DNA of 64,000 nucleotides. Source: Sphingobacteriales bacterium (lineage in GTDB: Bacteria; Bacteroidota; Bacteroidia; Chitinophagales; Chitinophagaceae). Below the pieces are notes generated by a model, which saw only the letters and a program-made list of their open reading frames with translations, was not told the DNA's origin and made no database searches. The translations under genes were made by a program, and so were the position numbers. Below, piece after piece: positions 27,293-35,206 of this stretch (its first letter is position 1; each line of letters begins with the position of its first letter). Location: assembly GCA_016708305.1 (NCBI GenBank), contig JADJGB010000002.1, forward strand, positions 1 through 64,000. The letters are read 5' to 3'.

Positions 27293-27363
27293 TGTAACAG
27301 GTGTAACAGGTGTAACACTTGTAACAGGGTGTTACAGTTGTTACAGTTGTTACAGTTGTTACA
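27293..27363. repeat. Symmetric 4+4 TGTAACA/TGTTACA iteron-like array
   Basis: Four TGTAACA (starting 27293, 27302, 27311, 27320) are followed by four TGTTACA, the reverse complement (27330, 27339, 27348, 27357). The spacing is 9, 9, 9, 10, 9, 9, 9 bp, giving exact dyad symmetry around GGG at 27327-27329. The last unit contains the stop codon of the ATPase gene; the first lies 16 bp from the zinc-ribbon start. It could be a replication origin with iterons, an operator, or a long RNA hairpin. Confidence 0.9.
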
Positions 27364-28438
27364 GTTTACTTAATAATCTTTTTGCCTTCATGTGAGAAAT
27401 ACCTAATTCAAAACCAATTTCACGATAACTTTTGCCTTGCTGCTTCAATTCCAAAACTTTAGCGGCAAGTACATTATTATCGTTTTCAGATACAATTTTC
27501 AAATGTTCGCTCTCCACGCTATAACCTATAAATTCAAATGCTAAAAAATTATCCGGCTTTGTTATCTGGCATAAAACCACGTTTTCGGTATCAAATAAAA
27601 TCTCCGTGTTTCTGGCTTTGATTTGCTTTAGATACCTTAAATGCTTATCGCTGTGGCTTTCGCCAATGGCAAAGCAACTATCAGTAAAGTTTATCAGCAT
27701 CTTACTACCTTGCAGATCGTTTCTGTTTATTGGCTTTGACAAATCCCTCTTCGGAGTGTGTGCAAGTGCAAGAATAGAAAGGTTATATTTCGCTTTCAAC
27801 GCTTTCAAATGCTTCATTAAAGGCAAAGCATCTTTAGCCTTTTCAGTTTCATTTTTTTAGATAAGTAAGGTTATCTATAATCAAAACCTTTGCCCTGTTT
27901 CTTTGATACTTTTCAAGTGAAAATTTAAATAATCTTCAAAGGTGCTGCCGTCTGGAACGGTAGCATCTGGATTAATTTCTATTCTTTGGAAATTGTCATC
28001 GAAAACATGGTGCGGTGTAATTAATAGAATATCGGTTTTCAAATTGTTTGTCCGATAGTTCAAAATCGAAATATAGAACTTTCTGTTTTTCGATTCGTTT
28101 TTAAAACCGTTTATCGGAAATCCTTTACTTATAGCTTCGCCAATCTGAACTGCTAAAATTGATTTGCCTAAATTGGTGTCGGCAAATAAAATGCAAACCT
28201 CGCCTTGAAACCAAAAGGCATCGAATACCATTTTTGGAATTGGTCGTCTGCTTGCTTCTTGCATCCATTTGTTTGCGCTCTTAACCAAAAACAAACCTTT
28301 GGCTTCGCATAAATCAGAAATTAATTTGTCCGTTTCTGCTTCAAAATCTTCTAAATCAAAATCAATTAATTCCGTATCTTTGCCATGTGCTAAACTCGAA
28401 CTTTTGCCACCTTCGCCGGTGGCTTTTTTTTCTGTCAT
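27359..28438 (-). CDS. RecA-like AAA ATPase, RepA-helicase type (two frame breaks)
   Basis: A DnaB/RepA-like P-loop ATPase. Walker A is ADTNLGKS at residues 86-93. After repair of a GGG run near 27890 the Walker B reads KVLIIDNLTYL, and after repair of an A7 run near 27857 the frame joins ETEKAKDALPLMKHLK. The C-terminal part has ILALAHTPKRD (sensor region). It ends with a helix-turn-helix, GKSYREIGFELGISHMKAKR, suited to site-specific DNA binding, perhaps to the adjacent array. The repaired length is about 360 aa. It lies 10 bp after the HTH gene in the same direction. Confidence 0.7.
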
Positions 28439-28448
28439 AGGTTATTTT

Positions 28449-28688
28449 TTACGGATTAATTGAAATATGGTTTGCCGCCTTTTGCTTCGCTTGCTCTATG
28501 GTCTGCATCGGTTTACTTAATAACCAATCTTGCAGAACTGCCATGTCGTAAAAGCATTTTTTACCATTAGGTTTTGACACTCCGGGTATAATGCCGGATG
28601 CGTTTAATCTATCGAAATAACTTTCTTTATAACCTGTTAAGGATAGTGCATCTTCTTTAGTGCCTACTCTTTTAATAATTGTATCCAT
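28449..28688 (-). CDS. Excisionase/AlpA-like helix-turn-helix protein
   Basis: A 79-aa protein, MDTIIKRVGTKEDALSLTGY, followed by KESYFDRLNASGIIPGVSKP and CFYDMAVLQDWLLS: a winged-helix/MerR-like DNA-binding domain of the size and layout of excisionases and AlpA regulators. The open frame extends upstream to 28760, but I choose the ATG at 28688 because the upstream part reads through the palindromic operator region. It is the first gene of the ATPase/primase transcript. Confidence 0.65.
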   Translation of the reverse strand: MDTIIKRVGTKEDALSLTGYKESYFDRLNASGIIPGVSKPNGKKCFYDMAVLQDWLLSKPMQTIEQAKQKAANHISINP

Positions 28689-28700
28689 TTTTAAAAAATT

Positions 28701-28728
28701 ACTGATTAGAAAATCAGTTGCGCAACTG
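28701..28728. promoter_or_regulatory. Overlapping palindromes upstream of the excisionase-like gene
   Basis: ACTGATT-AGAA-AATCAGT (28701-28718) overlaps the perfect 14-bp palindrome CAGTTGCGCAACTG (28715-28728). It lies 13 bp before the HTH gene start, where an operator would sit. Confidence 0.6.
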
Positions 28729-28774
28729 TTATAACGCTGTAAAAATGCACTTAAAATCAACCTTTATCCAAATG

Positions 28775-28799
28775 AAAAGAGCGATCTATTAAGTCGCTC
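28775..28799 (-). terminator. Intrinsic terminator after the integrase operon
   Basis: Minus strand: GAGCGA / TCGCTC stem with a 9-nt loop followed by TTTTC. It separates the integrase and 209-aa gene from the excisionase/ATPase transcript. Confidence 0.6.
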
Positions 28800-28848
28800 A
28801 TGGTCGCCTGTTACGGCTGTAATGCAATGCTGGTAAGGCTTTCAGGTT

Positions 28849-29478
28849 TTACATCATAATCGCCTGTTTTATGATTGTATCAATTTCATTGTAGCCGTAT
28901 TTTTTATTATTAGCCTTTATTGCTATGTTCAGGCTTGCACTTATTTCTGCATAATTACATTTACCATCTTCACGAATTTGTTCAATAAAATAAACAAGCA
29001 TCTGTTTACTTTCTATCCATGTATTACGGCTTTGCTTTATACCTTTCAGGCCGTCATAGAAACTTTTTACACTTGTTATGTACCCTGCGATTTTTAAGCC
29101 TTCACAAATGTTTCTTAGTTTCACGTCATCGAATTTAAAGGGTGTTTCAAAGTGTTTTATCATTTCTATATTAACTGCATTGACTAACATTTTAACGGCT
29201 GTATCTTCACTTATTTCGCCTGTTGTGTGCATCTGATGTGCAAGATCAATAACCTTTGCACTTTCGATTGATCCACCTATTGCCGTTATTTCTGCAATGC
29301 GTTTTCTTTCTTTATTTTCTGCAAAGTTTTTTATAGCCAAATCCACTATTTTAATAAAATTAACCCCGTCATTATTGCCGTTGAATTCAAACTTTAGTTT
29401 CAGATTATTTATTATTTTGCTTGTTTCAATAGGATTTGCATCATAGCATTTTAGAATTAGTTTTATGCTTTCGTTCAT
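28849..29478 (-). CDS. Hypothetical 209-aa protein encoded with the integrase
   Basis: Soluble, mostly helical, Lys/Ile/Asn-rich. Segments such as SAKVIDLAHQMHTTGEISED and IKANNKKYGYNEIDTIIKQA show no motif I recognise. Its ATG overlaps the integrase stop by 4 bp (ATGA), so the two are translationally coupled. It may be an accessory recombination or regulatory factor. Confidence 0.55.
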   Translation of the reverse strand: MNESIKLILKCYDANPIETSKIINNLKLKFEFNGNNDGVNFIKIVDLAIKNFAENKERKRIAEITAIGGSIESAKVIDLAHQMHTTGEISEDTAVKMLVNAVNIEMIKHFETPFKFDDVKLRNICEGLKIAGYITSVKSFYDGLKGIKQSRNTWIESKQMLVYFIEQIREDGKCNYAEISASLNIAIKANNKKYGYNEIDTIIKQAIMM

Positions 29479-30554
29479 AGCTCTATATTTAGTTTATCGG
29501 TTGCTTTGCGTTGCATATCTTCAACGGTTTTCACATAACGTGCCGTGTGTTGGGTGCTGGTATGTGCTAATATTCGTGAAATAGTCAGAACATCTTCGCC
29601 TGCAATAGCAAGGTTAGTTCCGGCTGAATGTCGTAAATTATGCCATCCCTTTATTTCTTTATTTATTCCGGCTCGTTTTACCCATGCTTTTAATGTTTTA
29701 TTAGCACCATTCGCACTCCCTAAACAAAATACTTTGTCATCAGGCTTGCTTGGTTCACCAATAACGGCAATAGCTGTTTCATTTAATGATACGGTTACTT
29801 CAACCGCCGTTTTTGAACGTGTAACTTTTTTCAACCGTTTGTTATCCAAATCAATATTTACCCATGTTAGCCCCTTTACATCAATCCATGCAAGCCCTGT
29901 CATTAAACTGAATATTGCAGCCCTGCGAACTTCATTTGATGCAATAGGTGTTTTTACCAATAATTGAATTTCAGGCATTGTTAAAAAATCCTTCTCAATC
30001 GCTTTGCCCTGTGGTTTTTTTTTAAAAAAATCAAAGATGTTATCTTTCATTAACCTGTGTTTATAGGCTTGCCGGATTGCTTTTTTAAACCTGCTATAAT
30101 AAGAGCTTGCACCTTCCCCGCTGCAAGTATCATTTAACCTGTCTATAAATCCTTCGATTATTGGAACTGTCAGGTTCACAAACGTTAAATTTCTTTTACC
30201 AACACTTATCAGGTAATCTTCAAACCTCTTTAGTGCGCCTGCCATATTCCGTTTATCCTTCTTATTATATTTATCTACATACGATTCAAACCAAACTAAA
30301 ACCTCTGTTTTACGTCCTGCATCAGAAACGAGGCTGTAATTATTCGCCTCTAATTCTGCGGCTCTCGCTACTCTTATGGCTTCGGCTTGCCTCAAAAGTT
30401 CCTTGTTAAACTCTCTGGCGGCTGGTGTGGTCGGATTGGATAAGGTCAAATGCTTCAATGTTTCAAAAAACCTTTGTCCATTGTGGTAAATATCAAGCCG
30501 TAATCGGATTGTTCCTGTTTTGGGATTCTTATATTTTCGTAATATTACACTCAT
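29475..30554 (-). CDS. Tyrosine recombinase/integrase
   Basis: A 359-aa site-specific recombinase. An N-terminal arm-binding domain (MSVILRKYKNPKTGTIRLRL) is followed by a SAM-like core-binding domain (about 85-185) and the catalytic domain. Seen: HNLRHSAGT (His305, Arg308), LAHTSTQHTARYV (His331, nucleophile Tyr340). The first catalytic Arg position reads TGLAWIDV, with Ala in place of Arg. This also occurs in several Bacteroidetes integrases such as the CTnDOT type. The gene lies 225 bp from the 3' end of tRNA-Leu and leads a one-strand block. Confidence 0.92.
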   Translation of the reverse strand: MSVILRKYKNPKTGTIRLRLDIYHNGQRFFETLKHLTLSNPTTPAAREFNKELLRQAEAIRVARAAELEANNYSLVSDAGRKTEVLVWFESYVDKYNKKDKRNMAGALKRFEDYLISVGKRNLTFVNLTVPIIEGFIDRLNDTCSGEGASSYYSRFKKAIRQAYKHRLMKDNIFDFFKKKPQGKAIEKDFLTMPEIQLLVKTPIASNEVRRAAIFSLMTGLAWIDVKGLTWVNIDLDNKRLKKVTRSKTAVEVTVSLNETAIAVIGEPSKPDDKVFCLGSANGANKTLKAWVKRAGINKEIKGWHNLRHSAGTNLAIAGEDVLTISRILAHTSTQHTARYVKTVEDMQRKATDKLNIEL

Positions 30555-30744
30555 ATAGCTTTTGTTTACTTTCGTTTACAAAGGTAGTATTTTTGGTAAT
30601 ATGGTATGAAATTAATTTATAGTTGTGTGCTAAATTTAATACGTATGTGGAACAAAATTTTGTGCCAAATAAGAAAACGAGAGTAAACGTAAATCGGAGT
30701 AATTTTTAAGAATGTAGTATTTACAAGGCTTTCAGGCGATTTTC

Positions 30745-30761
30745 AGGCATAAAAAAACCGC
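30745..30761. repeat. 17-bp direct repeat, right copy (candidate att)
   Basis: AGGCATAAAAAAACCGC, identical to 25193-25209, lying within the terminator of tRNA-Leu 18 bp from the tRNA end. The stretch 30555-30744 between it and the integrase start is non-coding and AT-rich; I see no other signal in it. Confidence 0.4.
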
Positions 30762-30774
30762 TAAAAATAGCGGT
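30751..30774 (-). terminator. Intrinsic terminator of tRNA-Leu
   Basis: Minus strand: CCGCTA / TAGCGG stem, 4-nt loop, then seven T. Confidence 0.8.
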
Positions 30775-30778
30775 GTTG

Positions 30779-30862
30779 TGCCCAGAACAGGAATCGAACC
30801 TGCACATCCTTGCGGACACCAGATTTTGAGTCTGGCGCGTCTACCAATTCCGCCATCTGGGC
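30779..30862 (-). tRNA. tRNA-Leu (anticodon CAA)
   Basis: An 84-nt class II tRNA. The acceptor GCCCAGA pairs with TCTGGGC, discriminator A. The anticodon arm is CCAGA-CTCAAAA-TCTGG with anticodon CAA. A short variable arm (TGTCCGCAAGGATG) and the T arm GCAGG-TTCGATT-CCTGT follow. CCA is not encoded. Confidence 0.95.
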
Positions 30863-31056
30863 TATGGGGGTGCAATATTACAAAGTTTTAGTGAAATACA
30901 GCACTATCTGATGCAAATATTTTTTCGTTAACAGACTTTATTTGCAACAACTTTTTTTTGGCTTGAGAAAATTCAGTATATTTATTAGCAGTTTTTTAAT
31001 GCGAGCCATAAGAATTTTTTTATAAATACAATTAATTTGCCGAATTGTTTGCTTAA

Positions 31057-32276
31057 ATGATGATACGGATGCTTAAAATAGGATTAATCAAAGAAGGAAA
31101 AATCCCTCAGGACAACAGGGTAGCGCTCACTCCGCAACAGTGTAAATGGTTGCTCAAAAAAAGAAATGACATTACAATAATGGTACAACCATCAGCCAAA
31201 AGATGCTTCTCGGATGATGAGTACCAAAGAGCCGGTGCAGCCTTGAGTGACGATCTTTCTTCATGCGATGTTTTGCTTGGGATAAAGGAAGTACCCATTG
31301 ATGATTTGATTGAAAACAAAACCTATCTGTTTTTCTCCCATACCAAAAAGCAACAACTACATAATCGTAAACTTCTGAGAGCAATCATTCAAAAAAATAT
31401 TACATTAATTGATTATGAATGTCTGGAGCATGATGACGGTCAGCGAATTATAGGCTTTGGTTTTTTTGCCGGCATTGTGGGCGCTCACAACGGGATGATG
31501 GCCTATGGCGAAAGAACCGGATTGTACAAATTAGATCGGGTGTACAAACAAAGAAGTTTCAAAGAACTGATTCACACCTACTTTGGTCTTCGGTTGCCTA
31601 ATGTAAAAATAGCCATTACAGGTAGTGGCCGGGTGGCTCAGGGTTTGCTGGAGATTATGAACCTGATGGGGATACATGAAGTAGAACCTGATGATTATCT
31701 GATAAGGCGCTTTGCTTACCCGGTATATACGCAGCTAAAAGGCGTCGAACTTTATATGCACCGAAATACAGTAAAGTATAGCCGAATGCATTTTCATGAA
31801 AACCCACAGGAATACGGTTGTAAATTTTTACCCTATACCACTCAAACAGATATATTGTTGAATGGAGTATATTGGGATGAGCGTATCCCTCGTTTATTCG
31901 AAAAGGATGATATTCAGGCAGAGGACTTTATTATACAAACAATTGCTGACGTTTCGGATGACAGAGAGGGCTCGGTGCCAATAAATCTTTATAGTCAGAC
32001 CATAGAAGACCCGATATATGGAATTGACAAAATACTTTTGAAAAAACACCACCTTATCTGAAGAATTCAATTGACATAATGGCGGTAGGCAATCTGCCCA
32101 ATGAGCTTCCCAGAGATGCCAGCAGGTACTTTGGAGAACAATTGATTAAATTTGTATTGGAAGACCTTGCCGAAGGCGGCTCAGAAATCATTGACCGGGC
32201 TACTATTATACTTAATGGGAAACTTAGCGCTCAATTTGAGTATTTAAGAGAATATGCTGAGGGAGAAGAAGAATAA
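31057..32276 (+). CDS. Alanine dehydrogenase/PNT-like or saccharopine dehydrogenase-like oxidoreductase (one frame break)
   Basis: An NAD(P)-dependent enzyme of the AlaDh_PNT fold. The N-terminus, IGLIKEGKIPQDNRVALTPQ, is the family signature; GIKEVPIDDL and YLFFSHTKKQQ follow; the Rossmann loop is ITGSGRVAQGLLEIM. The frame breaks near 32029: one A added to AAAA gives GIDKNTFEKTPPYLKNSIDI, then MAVGNLPNELPRDASRYFGE. The repaired length is about 406 aa. Whether the substrate is alanine, saccharopine or another amino acid cannot be decided from sequence. The start could also be 31069. Confidence 0.8.
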
Positions 32277-32362
32277 AATTTGTTTTAGTATCTTTTAGAT
32301 TTTTAGAAAATAGTATGGCATCTGAAACGAAGCCAAAGACGGTTATTATTCAAATTGTGAAA

Positions 32363-33346
32363 TCAACGAATGTTCATATACACCTGTGAAAAAATAATAA
32401 ACGCCACCGACAGCCAAAAAGATATTTTAGGATAAATATTCACGTCACTGTTCAGATATCCAAAACCATGAAATGCCGCCACCGGCAATAAAACCATTAT
32501 CCAGTTTTCGTAACCGGCGGTAGGGTTAAAGAAAACAATAATTATGGAAACAAGTATAAAAATCAGAAACAGTGTCCACGCCTTTCTGGCATGTATGAGC
32601 ATACGATTAGAAAGTGACTGGCTGTAATAAAATCCTGTTAATAAAGGAGTTAGAACCAGAAAGAAAGTTCCTGCCAACCATATTGAAGGAGCTTCCTTAT
32701 TAAAGCCAACCGGAAGCTGAGGCAAGAGTGTATTTAGGGAATGGTCTGTCAAAAAGAAATAGGATGCCAGAAAATAATAAGGCGTTAAAGGCCCATAATC
32801 ATCAAAATCCACTCTTTTAACTGAAAAGGCCTGAACAAAACAAGCGCTATAAACATCCATAAAAGAAAGAATAGCGAAGGGAAAAAAGAAGCACAGCGAT
32901 ACCCAATGTTAATCCGCTATTGTAAATACCCCGGTTGTCAACTGTTGGCTATGCGATTTGAACATCTGAACGAAAATGAGCAAAAAGAAAAGTGACGCTA
33001 TGAGCTGGGATGATAAATAATTAAACTCAGGCAAGAAGGAAGTAATCAGTACAAAAGCCAGACCTGCTAGAAAATTCGACCTTTTCATCAGCCTGTTGGC
33101 ATTAATAAACTGCGACAGGATAATAGCTTCCAAAATGATAATCAAATAGGCTATCAGTGCATAAACAACAGGGAAGGCATTGCCCAAAGGCTCCAAAAAC
33201 CTAACTAATTTTTGGTAAAGAATGCCGTCATTGTCGTTTGCAATGATTTTTTCAGCTGCCAGAAAAACCGGTATTTTAAGTAAAGCGCCGATGACAAACA
33301 GCATCAGCACATTGCCGGGATTCTTTTTTTTAAATATACCTATCAC
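32363..33346 (-). CDS. DUF6427-type polytopic membrane protein (several frame breaks)
   Basis: About 325 aa with 8-9 hydrophobic helices. The first half (33346-32910) starts MIGIFKKKNPGNVLMLFVIG. The second (32860-32363) includes LTPYYFLASYFFLTDHSLNT and ends FSQVYMNIR. The 70-bp join contains at least three small indels around 32925, 32885 and 32800. Read in alternating frames it gives SGLTLGIAVLLF, FPSLFFLLWMF and FRPFQLKEWILMIMG, as expected for the family. Function unknown; an inner-membrane location is likely. Confidence 0.6.
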
Positions 33347-33402
33347 TTACCTGACCTTTTCAGGCAAAAATAGCCTTATATACTTATTTGAAAAAAATCA
33401 GT

Positions 33403-35006
33403 TTATAATTTAACCTTAGCAAATTGTATATTTTTCTTTGTCAAAACAGGCATAATCACTTCATTATCATTTATTTGTTTTGCATAGCGGGGCATAAACT
33501 CGCTATGTTTATCTTTTGCCTGCAATGGATTTTCCTGATAAATACTTCCTGCACCGTTTACAGAAATATTTTCCAAATCGGAAATTTTACCGAATTATTC
33601 AATACGACATGTAAATCACTGCCTTTATTTAAAATCAGGTAAGAAATAGTGGCATCTGTATTAGTACTGCTTTGTGATTTCACGATAACATTATCCCATT
33701 CTTTATTCCCGTCTTTGTCAAATGCAAACAGGGCAACATTACCGGCGTGAAATCTTTGTGAGCCGCCATATCCATAATCGCCCCACCAGTAGCTACGGTA
33801 AAAGAAAGGGGAGTAGTAATAATAAGGCGACCAATAACCAAAGCGTCCCCATCCGTAGCTCCATGGCGACCATCCGCCCCAGCCATACCATCCTCCATAA
33901 AAGCCTCCGTAAGGTGCGCCAAAATAGGGAGATCCCCAATAACCCCATCGGTCATACATGCCGCCATAGTTGGTCGCATAAAGCACTTCTGCACCTACAG
34001 TGAACCCACCATTATTATTGAGAACAATATTGTTAATGAAATAATCATTATAAGCTGATTTTGATTTTGACTTGCCTTTTCCTTTTCTGAGCATTTCTTC
34101 TGTTAAGGAACTGGTCTTTTCGTAGGCAAAGAATTATTTTTCTTATCCCAGGCGTAAGTGTATAATCCAGCAAGATTTCCTTTCTTCTTTTCGGAATAAA
34201 AAGATACTAAAAGATATTTATTGTTTGTGTTGTCAATTTTTACTTTAAGGTCATCAAGGTATAAGTTATTGATATTCAATGAATGATCTTCAATTACATC
34301 TTTGTTCGAAGGCTTAACCATCAAAGAAGCAGCGCCAATTTCGCCGCTTTTCATACGGGTTGTATTTTACGAAAACCAGGTTGCCGTCATTATCGAGGCT
34401 ATACCCGGTAAGATAATCGCCATCAGGATTTATTGGGATAGACACCATACCTGAATTGAGCGCTATCAATTGATTATCAAACAGTCGGGTGGCCAGATGG
34501 TACAAAGCCCTGTCTTTTCTGTTTATTTTAAACAGCATGATTTTACTGCCATCTGCATTAATGAGGGTATTGTAAATTCTGTTATCAGCCTTATAGGCAA
34601 TAATGGTTGTATCTAACAGTTTAGGAGCATCCAGAATACGACCGTTGGCCTCTACCTTAGCAGCCTCACAATAGACAATATTTTCCTTTTGAAACTGGTA
34701 AATCAGCCATGCGCCACTTCCTGAGGGAAAGAAAGTTACATCCATCAGTTCAGATTTTGAAGGCAAAACGGAAATAGGCACATTTTCAAGCTCACGCATG
34801 TTTTCATCATACACACTGATCCAGTGTCTGCCTTTTATTTCCTTGTAAATCAAATAATTACTTGCAGTTTTACCAATAATTTCAAAATTCATGCGCTGCA
34901 CATCCGCTCTATTGACATCAGCATACATAATTTCGGGCTGCGCAAGTGCATTATTGCACAACGCAAGCATCAAAAAAATAATTGCAAAGGAGTAAAATTT
35001 TTTCAT
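33403..35006 (-). CDS. Hypothetical secreted protein with Gly/Tyr/Trp-rich insert (three frame breaks)
   Basis: A signal peptide (MKKFYSFAIIFLMLALCNNALAQ) is followed by beta-rich repeats such as WISVYDENMRELENVP, SGAWLIYQFQKEN and VFVKYNPYEKSGEIGAASLM. A basic GKGKSKSKS segment precedes a region of about 65 residues made almost only of G, Y, W, F, P and S (plus-strand 33770-33970). The protein then resumes with VALFAFDKDGNKEWDNVIVK. Single-base additions near 34340 (A), 34126 (T) and 33580 (C) restore one frame of about 534 aa ending in NIQFAKVKL. The fold may be propeller-like. No family name is recognised. Confidence 0.6.
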
Positions 35007-35206
35007 AGAAAACCGAATTTGTTGATAAAGTTACATATTGATTTATATATTCATTGAAACAAGCTGAAATTTATAATAGTTTTAGGGTTTTTCGATTCTC
35101 ATTAAATATTTTTTAGCAAAAACAATAAAATAATAAAATTTGCGTTTTTTTAAAATGTTTTTTTTAAACTTTGTTGGCAGAAAAATTTAAAATACAACTT
35201 AAATAA

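Noticed and set aside
27291..27365. TGTAACA array as a CRISPR array
   Set aside because: The units are 7 bp with 2-3 bp spacers and switch orientation halfway. There are no 20-40 bp spacers and no cas genes.
30779..30862. 3' end of tRNA-Leu as attachment site
   Set aside because: No copy of its 3' end (TGCCCAGAACAGGAATCG on the plus strand) occurs in 23-26 kb. The repeated 17 bp lies in the terminator outside the tRNA.
33680..33994. 104-aa open frame in the Gly/Tyr/Trp-rich region
   Set aside because: It is a shifted reading of the repetitive codons. The other frame continues into conserved flanking sequence and has the better fit.
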